A stretch of DNA of 64,000 bases from Flavobacteriales bacterium (GTDB lineage Bacteria > Bacteroidota > Bacteroidia > Flavobacteriales_F > PHOS-HE28), in the NCBI GenBank assembly GCA_016716605.1, contig JADJWA010000001.1:2711001-2775000 (forward strand), written 5' to 3'. The position numbers were made by a program, and so were the translations under genes. The notes under the pieces are model-generated. The model searched no databases. It was not told the DNA's origin and was given only the letters and a program-made list of their open reading frames with translations. Below, piece after piece: positions 17,152 to 25,088 of this stretch. The first letter of the stretch is position 1. Every line of letters begins with the position of its first letter.

Positions 17152-18345
17152 ATGGCGATCATCCTTTCCGACGCGGGCCATCACGCGCACCTGCTGCCCC
17201 TCACCTTCACGCGTCCGGTGGCGCAGCTGCGCCCCGGCATCCTGCGCATCAGCGAGGGCTGGCAATTGCGCAGCGAGCTGCCCATCGGCTATCGCACGGA
17301 GAGCTACCTGCAGGCGGGCTTCCCCTTGCTCGCCGGTGAAGGCCCGCGCTATGAAGTGGACGGCACCTTGTTCCCCACGGATGATCTGGTGGAAGCCGTG
17401 CTGGATCTGAAGCCGGGCGAAGCGCTGGTCAAGGACGGTCGCGCCCTGGCCTTCGGCATCGCCGGGAGTGAAGCGCCGGATGCCGCCGCTTGGTCGAACC
17501 CGCCGGCCTATGAGCAGCAAGTCCCATTCGCGGGTGAGGTGATCTCCTTCACGCGGCCCTGGCATCTCTTCCAGCAGTGCGGCCAAGCCATCGCGCACGA
17601 CTTCCAACTGCTCACCGAAGGAAGGCGATCACAGCCGCTGAGCGCCTTGAATACGGTGCTCGGTGACCCCTCGCTCATCTTCCTGGAAGAAGGCGCCGTG
17701 TGCGAGGCGAGCATCCTCAATACCAAGGGAGGCCCCATCTACATCGGTCGCGGCGCGGAAGTGATGGAGGGCTGCTTGCTACGCGGACCCATCGCGCTGG
17801 GCAATCACGCCCAACTGAAGATGGGCGCGAAGGTCTATGGCCCATCAGCCTTCGGGCCCGAATGCCGCGTGGGCGGCGAGGTGAACAACAGCGTCATGTT
17901 CGGCTTCAGCAACAAGGGCCACGATGGCTTCCTCGGCAATAGCGTGCTGGGCGAATGGTGCAACCTGGGCGCCGACACCAACAACAGCAACCTGAAGAAC
18001 ACCTATGGCGAGGTGAAGGTGTACAGCCACGCCGAAGGCCAGGAGGTGGGCACGGGCCTGCAGTTCTGCGGGCTCTTCATGGGCGATCACAGCAAGAGCG
18101 GCATCAACACCATGTTCAATACGGGCACGGCGGTGGGCGTATCGGCCAACGTATTCGGCGGCGGCTTTCCGCCCAAGCGCATCCCCTCGTTCGCATGGGG
18201 CGGGGCCGATGGCCTCGATACCTACGACATCGAGCGGGCCATCGATGCCGCCAAACGCGTGCTGGCGCGTCGCGATCAAGTGCTCACCGCGCCAGCCGAA
18301 GCCATCCTGCGGCATGTGTTCGCGCTGGAGCAGGGCGGGGGCTGA
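17152..18345 (+). CDS. GlmU family sugar-nucleotidyltransferase-like protein (TIGR03991)
   Basis: 397 residues. The N-terminal half keeps a degenerate nucleotidyltransferase pattern (LLPLTFTRPVAQLRPGIL, TDDLVEAVLDL). The C-terminal half (~185-370) is a left-handed beta-helix: EGAVCEASILNTKGGPIYIGRGAEVMEG, NNSVMFGFSNKGHDGFLGNSVLGEWCNLGADTNNSNLKN, FMGDHSKSGINTMFNTG. This is the Bacteroidota GlmU-like family. By family logic it handles a sugar-1-phosphate or UDP-amino sugar; the canonical GxGTRMxP loop of GlmU is not seen, so the nucleotidyl-transfer activity is uncertain. Confidence 0.88.
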   Translation: MAIILSDAGHHAHLLPLTFTRPVAQLRPGILRISEGWQLRSELPIGYRTESYLQAGFPLLAGEGPRYEVDGTLFPTDDLVEAVLDLKPGEALVKDGRALAFGIAGSEAPDAAAWSNPPAYEQQVPFAGEVISFTRPWHLFQQCGQAIAHDFQLLTEGRRSQPLSALNTVLGDPSLIFLEEGAVCEASILNTKGGPIYIGRGAEVMEGCLLRGPIALGNHAQLKMGAKVYGPSAFGPECRVGGEVNNSVMFGFSNKGHDGFLGNSVLGEWCNLGADTNNSNLKNTYGEVKVYSHAEGQEVGTGLQFCGLFMGDHSKSGINTMFNTGTAVGVSANVFGGGFPPKRIPSFAWGGADGLDTYDIERAIDAAKRVLARRDQVLTAPAEAILRHVFALEQGGG

Positions 18346-18408
18346 TCGCTGATCGGCTGCCCTTGGGCATCGGATGCGCAGCCCCACGGGGAATAGGAAA
18401 GGTGCTTC

Positions 18409-18416
18409 TACATTCG
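18409..18416 (+). promoter_or_regulatory. Predicted -7 element (TACATTCG) of fabG
   Basis: 4 nt before the ATG at 18421; predicted leaderless transcript. Confidence 0.55.
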
Positions 18417-18420
18417 CCGC

Positions 18421-19170
18421 ATGGCACTACTTACCGGAAAAACCGCCCTCATCACCGGCGGTTCGCGCGGCATCGGCCGCGGCATCGTGGAACGCTTCCT
18501 GGAAGAAGGCGCCGACGTGGCCTTCACCTACGTGAGCAGCCCCGACAAAGCCAACGCCGTGGCCGAGGAGCTGAAGGCGAAGAGCGGCCGCCTGGTGCTC
18601 GCCATCCAGAGCGATGCCGCCGACTTCAACAGCGCCCAGGCCGCCGTGGACCAGGTGGTGGCCGCCTGGGGCAGGCTCGATGTGCTGGTGAACAACGCGG
18701 GCATCACCAAGGACCAATTGCTCATGCGCATGAGCGAGGCCGATTGGGACGCGGTGATCGCCACCAACCTCAAGAGCGTCTTCAACATGACCAAGGCCGT
18801 GATGCGCACCATGCTGAAGCAGCGCAGCGGCAGCATCATCAACATGAGCAGCGTGGTGGGGGTGAAGGGCAACGCCGGACAGGCCAACTACGCCGCCAGC
18901 AAGGCCGGCATCATCGGCTTCACCAAGAGCGTGGCCCTGGAGCTCGGCAGCCGCAGCATCCGCAGCAACGCCATCGCCCCCGGCTTCATCGAAACGGAGA
19001 TGACCGGCGCCCTCGACCCCAAGGTGGTGGAGCAATGGCGCGAAGGAATCCCCCTGAAGCGCGGCGGCACCCCCACCGATGTGGCCAACGCCTGCGTCTT
19101 CCTCGGCAGCGACCTCAGCAGCTACATCACCGGACAGACATTGCATGTGTGCGGGGGGATGACGACGTAG
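18421..19170 (+). CDS. fabG: 3-oxoacyl-[ACP] reductase
   Basis: 249 residues, the usual size. The Rossmann loop TGGSRGIGRG is at residues ~11-20. NNAGI lies at ~91, the catalytic Ser in INMSSVVGVKG (~140), Tyr and Lys in YAASKAG (~156 and 160), and PGFIETEMT follows. It reduces 3-oxoacyl-ACP with NADPH in fatty-acid elongation in the cytosol. SDR enzymes are hard to tell apart by sequence alone, but length, the NNAGITKDQLLMRM motif and the end GGMTT all fit FabG. A single gene with its own promoter, not next to other fab genes. Confidence 0.9.
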   Translation: MALLTGKTALITGGSRGIGRGIVERFLEEGADVAFTYVSSPDKANAVAEELKAKSGRLVLAIQSDAADFNSAQAAVDQVVAAWGRLDVLVNNAGITKDQLLMRMSEADWDAVIATNLKSVFNMTKAVMRTMLKQRSGSIINMSSVVGVKGNAGQANYAASKAGIIGFTKSVALELGSRSIRSNAIAPGFIETEMTGALDPKVVEQWREGIPLKRGGTPTDVANACVFLGSDLSSYITGQTLHVCGGMTT

Positions 19171-19253
19171 GGGGGAGGACGACGCGCGGAGTGCGCAGCG
19201 CTCAACGACTTGCCTCTGTGCAGTGCCGCAGGTTGCTTGGTGGATGGCACGAC

Positions 19254-19598
19254 CTACCCGCCTTCAAGCGCAATGATGCGGCGGAGCTCATGGCTCAGCG
19301 TCGGGATCTCGTTCTGGAGCACGCCCCACACGATGTCATAGTCGATCCCGAAGTAGTGGTGGATCAGCACATCGCGCATGCCGGCCATGTCAGACCAGAC
19401 CACTTGCGGATACTTAGCCCGCAATTCATGTGGCAGCTTCTTTACGGCCTCGCCGATCACCTCCAAGCTGCGCACAATGGCGCGGCTGTTCGTAGGGTCG
19501 TCCAATAATTCAGTCCAGCCCTTGCCTTCTTTCAAGGCCATCAGCTAAACGCACTCGTGCGCGATGTGCCGCAGGAAATCAAGCAGCGAGGGCGACAT
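19254..19598 (-). pseudogene. HepT-like (DUF86) toxin interrupted by an in-frame stop
   Basis: Read from the ATG at 19598, the frame gives MSPSLLDFLRHIAHECV, then TAG (19547-19545), then LMALKEGKGWTELLDD and the rest of a DUF86 protein to 19254. The family usually has an aromatic residue here, so a Tyr (TAC/TAT) to TAG change is the simplest explanation. The HEPN active site RX4HXY is intact (RDVLIHHY). The full frame overlaps the upstream mntA gene by 20 nt, the usual mntA-hepT arrangement, and the overlap shows that 19598 was the original start. An internal ATG at 19541 would give a 95-residue product lacking helix 1. HepT is an RNase toxin inhibited by MntA AMP-transfer to the motif Tyr. 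Suppression or a sequencing error is possible. Confidence 0.8.
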
Positions 19599-19893
19599 AT
19601 TGCACTTCTTGCAGGATGTGCTTGCCGATGAAGGCATTCAGCGAAGCGGGCGTGACCAGCTCCACCTTGCGGCCCAACTGGGACTCTAAGAAGCGCGATA
19701 GGCCCACCAGGTTCTTCAAGGTCTTGCGCTCAGGTGCGAACTCCACGAAGAGGTCCACATCGCTGTGCGGGGTGGCGGCATCACGCGCAAATGAGCCGAA
19801 TACGCCGAGTCGCGCAACACCATAGCCTTGTATCTGCGTAGCGTTGGCCTGCAAGGCCTGGAGCAACTCAGCGCGGTTGTGCACGGTGGGCAT
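19579..19893 (-). CDS. mntA: MntA-type nucleotidyltransferase antitoxin
   Basis: 104 residues. It carries the minimal nucleotidyltransferase motif GSX10DXD (GSFARDAATPHSDVDLF), with a downstream acidic position in KVELVTPASL. In MntA-HepT modules this protein neutralises HepT by transferring AMP to a Tyr in its active site. It overlaps the HepT reading frame by 20 nt. A TACCTTCG element lies 4 nt upstream of its ATG. With HepT broken, the antitoxin may now be a leftover. Confidence 0.88.
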   Translation of the reverse strand: MPTVHNRAELLQALQANATQIQGYGVARLGVFGSFARDAATPHSDVDLFVEFAPERKTLKNLVGLSRFLESQLGRKVELVTPASLNAFIGKHILQEVQYVALAA

Positions 19894-19897
19894 GTGG

Positions 19898-19905
19898 CGA
19901 AGGTA
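19898..19905 (-). promoter_or_regulatory. Predicted -7 element (TACCTTCG on - strand) of mntA
   Basis: CGAAGGTA on the + strand, 4 nt from the mntA ATG. The MITE-like element begins 18 bp further upstream, where the -33 region would be expected. Confidence 0.5.
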
Positions 19906-19923
19906 GGGGGCGAGTGTTTGGTT

Positions 19924-20215
19924 GGTAGTGTCTCAGTTCGAGCCAATCGCAGGGTTGATGCAGACCAGCTAGCGGCAAGGGTAGAGCGGTTCAGAAACCA
20001 CGTGCGGTAGGTGTTCACGGCCAGCGCGCCTGCCTGCGGTAGGCAGGGCCGCGCCCGGCTCGGACAGCCTGTGCCGAGGGCATTGTGCGAGCCGGGACTG
20101 CGGCTTTGGCCGTGGTCGCTCCCGAGCCGCAGGCGAAGGGATGGCTCCACCTTTCCATCAAGGGAAAGGTGGAAATGAGACTCGGCATTGAGCCTTCGCA
20201 AACTGAGACACTACC
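19924..20215. mobile_element. MITE-like element with 15-bp perfect terminal inverted repeats
   Basis: GGTAGTGTCTCAGTT (19924-19938) and its exact reverse complement (20201-20215) bound a 292-bp segment with no convincing gene. If the ends are taken at GTGTCTCAGTT, the flanking TA on each side would be a 2-bp TA target duplication, as for IS630/Tc1-type elements; this reading is not certain. Internal hairpins: CCTGCCT/AGGCAGG (20029-20047) and TCCACCTTTCC/GGAAAGGTGGA (20146-20173). It separates mntA from the membrane protein at 20248, whose start lies 32 bp past its right end. Confidence 0.7.
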
Positions 20216-20247
20216 GGCCGCCCTTCCGCTTCCCATCTTCGCGCCCC

Positions 20248-22332
20248 ATGCACCTCACCACGGCCCATTCCCTCTGGCTCGCGCCCTTGTGCGTGCTGCT
20301 GGGCGCGGCCTTGGCGTGGTGCCTGTACCGCAGGCAGCAAGGGAAGGAGGGCTTCCCGCCGCGCGTGAACTGGTTGCTGGCCGTGCTGCGCGCGGTGGCC
20401 GTGGCCATCATCGCCTTCTTCCTGCTGGAGCCCATGCTGCGCATCCTGGTGCGCGAGGTGCGCAAGCCGGTGGTGGCCCTGCTGCACGACGGCTCGCGAT
20501 CGCTGCTGCTCGCCGGCGATACGGCCGCGCTGCGCGGATCCTATGCGGAGCGCCTCAAGCGCCTGGAGTCCGAACTGGGCGAGCGCTTCACCGTGCGCGC
20601 CTTCACCTACGGCGATCAGGTCACCGAGGGCCTCGACCTGGAGCAGCGCGGCACGGCCTCCGACCTGAGCCAGGCGCTGCGCGAGCTTTACGACCGCTTC
20701 AGCGGACCCGACCTCGCCGCCGTGATCCTCGATGGCGATGGCATCGTGAACCGAGGCCGCGACCCGCGCTACGATGCCGAGCGCTTGCAGGTGCCGGTCT
20801 TCACCATAGCCTTGGGCGATACCACCGTGCGGCCCGATCTGGCCGTGCGGTCCGTGGAGCACAACCGCATCTGCTTCCTGGGCAATGAGTTCCCCGTGCG
20901 CGTGCGCCTCACGGCGCAGCACCTGAAGGGCGCAGGCTCCCGCGTGCTGATCAAGCGCGGCGGCGAGGTGCTGGCCAGCCAGTCCCTGGCCATCACAACC
21001 GACCCTTTCGTGACCGAGGTCGCCTTCAGCGTGAAGGCCGACAAGCCCGGCACGCAGCGCTATACCGTGGAGGCCGAAGCCGTCGATGGGGAGAGCGGCC
21101 GCGCGAACAACGAGCAGGACTTCTTCATCGAAGTGCTCGATGCGCGGCAGAAGCTGCTGATCCTGGCCGCCGCGCCGCACCCCGACCTCGCCGCCCTGCG
21201 CGCCGCCCTCAGCGGTGTGGAAGGCCATGAGGTGGAGCTGGCCTACGCCGACGGATTCAACGGCGCCGCTGCGGCGTACGACCTGATCGTGCTGCACCAG
21301 CTGCCCGGCAACAAGGCCGATGCGGGCGCTTTCATCGCCAGCGCGCAGGCGAAAGGGATCCCCCTGCTGCACGTGATCGGCATGGGCACGCGGATGGACG
21401 CGCTCAATGCCCTGCGCGGCGGCGTGCGCGTGAGCGATCCGCGACCTTCGATCACCGACGCGCAAGCCGCCGTGGCCCGCGACTTCGGCCTCTTCATCCT
21501 TGAGGCCGACCTGGTGCAGGCGCTGGAGCGCTTCCCGCCCTTGCAGGTGCCCTTCGCCCAGTATGCCTTGAGCCGTTCCGCATCGGCCCTGGCCTGGCAG
21601 CGCGTGGGCGCTGTGCGCACCGAAGCGCCGCTGATCGCGGTGGAGCAGCAGGAGGGCACCCGCAGCGCCGCCATCTGCGGCGAGGGCCTGTGGCGCTGGC
21701 GCATGGCCGATTACCAGCTCAACGGCTCCCACGAGCGCTTCGACCGCCTGATCCGCAAGCTGGCCCAATTCCTCGCCCTCAAGGCCGATAAGAAGCGCTT
21801 CCGCGTGGATCACGCACCGGTGGTGCCGGCCAATGAGCAGGTGCTCTTGAATGCCGAGGTGTACAATGCGGCGTTCGAGGCGGTGCCCGATGCCGAGGTC
21901 ACCATCGTCCTCAAGGATGAAGAGGGGCGCGAGTATCCGGTGGCGTTCAATGCCGGCGCGAACGGTTACCGGGCGAATGCCGGTCTGCTGCCCGCCGGCC
22001 GCTATACCTGGCAGGCCGAAGCGGAGCACCAAGGGGAGCGCATGCGGGCGCAAGGCGAAGTGCATGTGAGCGCGGTGACCCTGGAGCAGGTGAGCACCGT
22101 GGCGGATCATGGGCTGCTGGCCGACATCGCCGCGCGCACCGGAGGGCAGCAGGTGGGTCCTTCCCAGCTGGATGCGATCGTTGCGGCGCTGGGCACCGAG
22201 CAGCGTTACGCCGCCCGCTCCTACGCGCAGCCGCGCTTCAGCGACCTGATCGAGCTGCGCTGGATCTTCTTCGCGGTGCTGGCGCTGCTGGCCAGCGAAT
22301 GGGCGCTGCGCCGCCGAAGCGGAGCGTATTGA
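20248..22332 (+). CDS. Large membrane-anchored vWA/BatA-like protein of unknown function
   Basis: 694 residues from ATG 20248; the frame extends upstream into the MITE-like element but without homology there. Two N-terminal membrane helices (~7-23 and 43-62), a long periplasmic region, and a C-terminal helix (LIELRWIFFAVLALLASEWALRRR). The middle has a von Willebrand-like pattern (VALLHDGSRS, LAAVILDGDGIVNRG, VFTIALGD). A glutamine-amidotransferase-like or Rossmann part follows (LLILAAAPHPDLAALRAAL, YDLIVLHQLPG), then Ig-like strands (VLLNAEVYNAAFEAVPDAEVTIVLKD). Related proteins occur in Bacteroidota as unnamed BatA-like membrane proteins; no function is assigned. A CATCTTCG element lies 6 nt upstream. 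It is 1 nt from the next gene. Confidence 0.82.
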   Translation: MHLTTAHSLWLAPLCVLLGAALAWCLYRRQQGKEGFPPRVNWLLAVLRAVAVAIIAFFLLEPMLRILVREVRKPVVALLHDGSRSLLLAGDTAALRGSYAERLKRLESELGERFTVRAFTYGDQVTEGLDLEQRGTASDLSQALRELYDRFSGPDLAAVILDGDGIVNRGRDPRYDAERLQVPVFTIALGDTTVRPDLAVRSVEHNRICFLGNEFPVRVRLTAQHLKGAGSRVLIKRGGEVLASQSLAITTDPFVTEVAFSVKADKPGTQRYTVEAEAVDGESGRANNEQDFFIEVLDARQKLLILAAAPHPDLAALRAALSGVEGHEVELAYADGFNGAAAAYDLIVLHQLPGNKADAGAFIASAQAKGIPLLHVIGMGTRMDALNALRGGVRVSDPRPSITDAQAAVARDFGLFILEADLVQALERFPPLQVPFAQYALSRSASALAWQRVGAVRTEAPLIAVEQQEGTRSAAICGEGLWRWRMADYQLNGSHERFDRLIRKLAQFLALKADKKRFRVDHAPVVPANEQVLLNAEVYNAAFEAVPDAEVTIVLKDEEGREYPVAFNAGANGYRANAGLLPAGRYTWQAEAEHQGERMRAQGEVHVSAVTLEQVSTVADHGLLADIAARTGGQQVGPSQLDAIVAALGTEQRYAARSYAQPRFSDLIELRWIFFAVLALLASEWALRRRSGAY

Positions 22333-22333
22333 C

Positions 22334-22978
22334 ATGGAAGCGCCGCATCCCGGGCCACGATCGCGCGCCGTGCGGTGGATGAGGCGCTTGCTGGTGCTGG
22401 CCGTCGCGGCAGCGGTGCTCTGGTTCGCACGGGTGCCTGTGATGCTCGCGCTCGGCCACTGGCTGATCGAGGAGGACCCGCTGGCCCCCGCCGATGCGAT
22501 CGTGGTGCTCGGCGGCGCACCGGTGGAGCGCGCACCGCTTGGCGCGCGCTTGCTGCGCGAAGGATGGGCCCCGCGCCTGGTCTTTACTGGGGAAATCCCC
22601 GACGAACGGCTGCGCGTGTACGGCATCGAGCGCACCGATGCGGCCCTGGGTCGCGATGCCGCCAGGCTCGACAGCACGGGGCTCAACCGGGTGACCTTGA
22701 TCGAGGAGGGCACCAGCACCGCGGAAGAAGCCCAGGCGGTGCGCCGCTTCTGCGCGGAGAACAGCCTGAGCCGGGTGATCGTGGTCACCACGGAATTCCA
22801 CACCCGCCGGGCGGGCCGGGTCTTCCGCAAGGCCTTGGAGCCGGGCGTGGAGGTGATCATGCGCGCCGCCCCTGGCCGCGATTACGACCCGGATAAATGG
22901 TGGGAGAGCGAGGCGGGCCTGATCATGGTGAACAATGAGTGCATGAAGACCCTCTACTACGCGCTTCGGAAGCCGTGA
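22334..22978 (+). CDS. YdcF / DUF218 family protein
   Basis: 214 residues: a short basic N-terminus, one membrane helix (~16-40), then a DUF218 domain recognised by ADAIVVLGGAPVERAPLGARLLREG, GTSTAEEAQAVRRF and VIVVTTEFHTRRAGRVF. DUF218 proteins include SanA and YdcF, linked to envelope barrier function and binding of nucleotide-like ligands. It begins 1 nt after the stop of the upstream membrane protein, so the two are surely co-transcribed; a joint envelope role is inference. Confidence 0.85.
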   Translation: MEAPHPGPRSRAVRWMRRLLVLAVAAAVLWFARVPVMLALGHWLIEEDPLAPADAIVVLGGAPVERAPLGARLLREGWAPRLVFTGEIPDERLRVYGIERTDAALGRDAARLDSTGLNRVTLIEEGTSTAEEAQAVRRFCAENSLSRVIVVTTEFHTRRAGRVFRKALEPGVEVIMRAAPGRDYDPDKWWESEAGLIMVNNECMKTLYYALRKP

Positions 22979-23043
22979 GCCCGCAAGTGCGGCGGGCCGC
23001 AGCATCTGCGCCCGCGAGGCATTCCTGGTCCAATCCTTCAGCT

Positions 23044-23051
23044 TACATTCG
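23044..23051 (+). promoter_or_regulatory. Predicted -7 element (TACATTCG) of rpsA
   Basis: Lies 128 nt upstream of the rpsA ATG, giving a much longer leader than most genes here. The leader carries a CCCGCC/GGCGGG hairpin (23065-23082). Confidence 0.5.
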
Positions 23052-23179
23052 CGGCCCCGTTTCCCCCGCCCTCCGTGGCGGGCCCGGGGAACGTCCGGCA
23101 AGGGGAGCACCGGGCGCCGCATCAGGAACCCTCTCGGGCAGCCCCCCCACGGCCCGGGATACAAGTTGAAGCAGAACGC

Positions 23180-25027
23180 ATGTCAACTGTCGAGAACAAC
23201 AAGGTCACCTTCGCTGAGCCGCCCGCCGATTTCGATTGGGCCGGCGTGGAGGATGACAAGAAGGCCATGGGCGCCGAGGCGCACCAGGCCATGGAGAACG
23301 CCTACGAGAAGACCCTGAGCAGCATCTCCGAGAAGGAAGTGCTCATGGGCACCGTGGTGGGCATGAACAAGAAGGAGGTGGTGATCAACATCGGCTACAA
23401 GTCCGAGGGCGTGGTCCCCATCAGCGAATTCCGCTACAAGCCCGACCTCGCCATCGGCGACCAGGTGGAGGTGTACATCGAGAAGCAGGAGGACAAGGGC
23501 GGCCAGATGGTGGTGAGCCACAAGACCGCGCGCGTGCACAACGCCTGGGGCAAGGTGAACCACGCGATGGAGACCAGCGAGGTGATCACCGGCTTCGTGA
23601 AGTGCCGCACCAAGGGCGGCCTCATCGTCGATGTCTTCGGCATCGAGGCCTTCTTGCCAGGCTCGCAGATCGATGTGAAGCCGATCCGCGACTACGATCA
23701 GTTCGTGGGCAAGAACATGGAGTTCAAGGTGGTGAAGATCAACCAGGAGTTCAAGAACGTGGTGGTCTCCCACAAGGCGCTGATCGAGGCCGAGCTCGAG
23801 GCGCAGAAGAAGCAGATCATCGGCGGCCTGGAGAAGGGCCAGGTGCTCGAGGGCACGGTGAAGAACATCACCACCTACGGCGTGTTCGTGGACCTGGGCG
23901 GCGTGGACGGCCTGATCCACATCACCGATCTGGCGTACGGCCGCGTGAACCACCCCGAGGAAGTGGTGAAGCTCGACGAGAAGATCAACGTGGTGATCCT
24001 CGACTTCGACGACGAGAAGCGCCGCATCGCCCTCGGCCTCAAGCAGCTGCTGCCGCACCCTTGGGATGCGCTCAGCCCGGACATGAACGCCGGCGACAAG
24101 GTGAAGGGCAAGGTGATGGTGATCACCGATTACGGCGCCTTCGTGGAGGTGAGCCCCGGCGTGGAGGGCCTGCTGCACGTGAGCGAGATGAGCTGGAGCC
24201 AGCACCTGCGCAGCCCGAAGGATTTCCTCAAGGAAGGGCAGGAGATCGATTGCGTGGTGCTCAACATCGACCGCGAGGAGCGCAAGATGAGCCTCGGCAT
24301 GAAGCAGCTGAGCACCGATCCCTGGGCCGATATCGAGTTCCGCTACCCTGTGCGCTCCAAGCACACCGCCAAGGTGCGCAACTTCACGCACTTCGGCATC
24401 TTCGCCGAGCTCGAGGAAGGCGTCGATGGCCTGATCCACATCAGCGACCTGAGCTGGACCAAGCGCATCAAGCACCCCAGCGAGTTCTGCAACGTGGGCG
24501 ATGAAGTGGAGGTGATGGTGCTCGAGGTGGATAAGGACAACCGCCGCCTCAGCCTCGGCCACAAGCAGGTGGAAGAGAACCCGTGGGAGGTGTTCGCCAC
24601 CGTGTTCACCCCGGGCAGCGTCCATGAAGGCACCATCACCGGCCGTGCCGGTCAGAACTTCGTGGTGAGCCTGCCCTATGGCGTGGAAGGCACCGTGACC
24701 GCCAAGCACCTGAAGAAGGCCGATGGCTCGAAGGCCGAGCTGGAGGAGAAACTGCCCTTCATGGTGCTCGAGTTCAATGCCGACGCGCGCCGCATCGGCC
24801 TGAGCCATACCCGCACCTTCGAAGAGGGCGAAGAGCCCTTGGAGACCGTGGCCAAAGGCAAGCGCACCCGCAAGGAAGGCGACAGCGCAGCCACCAGTGC
24901 CAGCGTGAAGAGCGTGAACGAGAAAGTGGAGAAGAGCACCCTCGGCGACCTCGGCGTGCTGAGCGACCTGAAGAGCTCGATGGAGAGCAAGGAACGCTCG
25001 AAGGACGAAGACAAGGGCGCTGAATAA
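23180..25027 (+). CDS. rpsA: 30S ribosomal protein S1
   Basis: 615 residues from ATG 23180; an in-frame upstream extension is not conserved-looking. Six S1 RNA-binding domains start near residues 53, 134, 221, 307, 394 and 481 (for example LEGTVKNITTYGVFVDLGG and VKGKVMVITDYGAFVEV). The tail (~560-615) is charged and Ser/Lys-rich. S1 binds mRNA on the small subunit; in Bacteroidota, which lack Shine-Dalgarno pairing, it is thought to matter for initiation. It has a ~128-nt leader where autoregulation could act and is followed by a strong hairpin terminator. Confidence 0.96.
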   Translation: MSTVENNKVTFAEPPADFDWAGVEDDKKAMGAEAHQAMENAYEKTLSSISEKEVLMGTVVGMNKKEVVINIGYKSEGVVPISEFRYKPDLAIGDQVEVYIEKQEDKGGQMVVSHKTARVHNAWGKVNHAMETSEVITGFVKCRTKGGLIVDVFGIEAFLPGSQIDVKPIRDYDQFVGKNMEFKVVKINQEFKNVVVSHKALIEAELEAQKKQIIGGLEKGQVLEGTVKNITTYGVFVDLGGVDGLIHITDLAYGRVNHPEEVVKLDEKINVVILDFDDEKRRIALGLKQLLPHPWDALSPDMNAGDKVKGKVMVITDYGAFVEVSPGVEGLLHVSEMSWSQHLRSPKDFLKEGQEIDCVVLNIDREERKMSLGMKQLSTDPWADIEFRYPVRSKHTAKVRNFTHFGIFAELEEGVDGLIHISDLSWTKRIKHPSEFCNVGDEVEVMVLEVDKDNRRLSLGHKQVEENPWEVFATVFTPGSVHEGTITGRAGQNFVVSLPYGVEGTVTAKHLKKADGSKAELEEKLPFMVLEFNADARRIGLSHTRTFEEGEEPLETVAKGKRTRKEGDSAATSASVKSVNEKVEKSTLGDLGVLSDLKSSMESKERSKDEDKGAE

Positions 25028-25056
25028 GCCAGCGACCGAAGCACCCAAGTACGATC

Positions 25057-25082
25057 AGGGCCCCGGAGAATTCCGGGGCCCT
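25057..25082. terminator. Bidirectional hairpin between rpsA and the GT2 gene
   Basis: Perfect 11-bp stem AGGGCCCCGGA / TCCGGGGCCCT with a 4-nt loop, between two convergent genes. A weak T-run (GTTTC) follows on the + side. Confidence 0.75.
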
Positions 25083-25088
25083 GCCGTT

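Noticed and set aside
16015..17607. 530-codon - strand frame across pit and the GlmU-like gene
   Set aside because: His/Gly/Glu/Asp-rich antisense shadow of two well-recognised genes.
19716..20201. 161-codon - strand frame across mntA and the MITE
   Set aside because: It overlaps mntA out of frame and covers hairpin-rich mobile DNA.
20158..22860. 900-codon - strand frame across the MITE and the membrane protein
   Set aside because: Antisense frame with no recognisable domain; the + strand genes are clear.
23183..25048. 621-codon - strand frame opposite rpsA
   Set aside because: His/Leu-rich shadow; rpsA with six S1 domains is certain.
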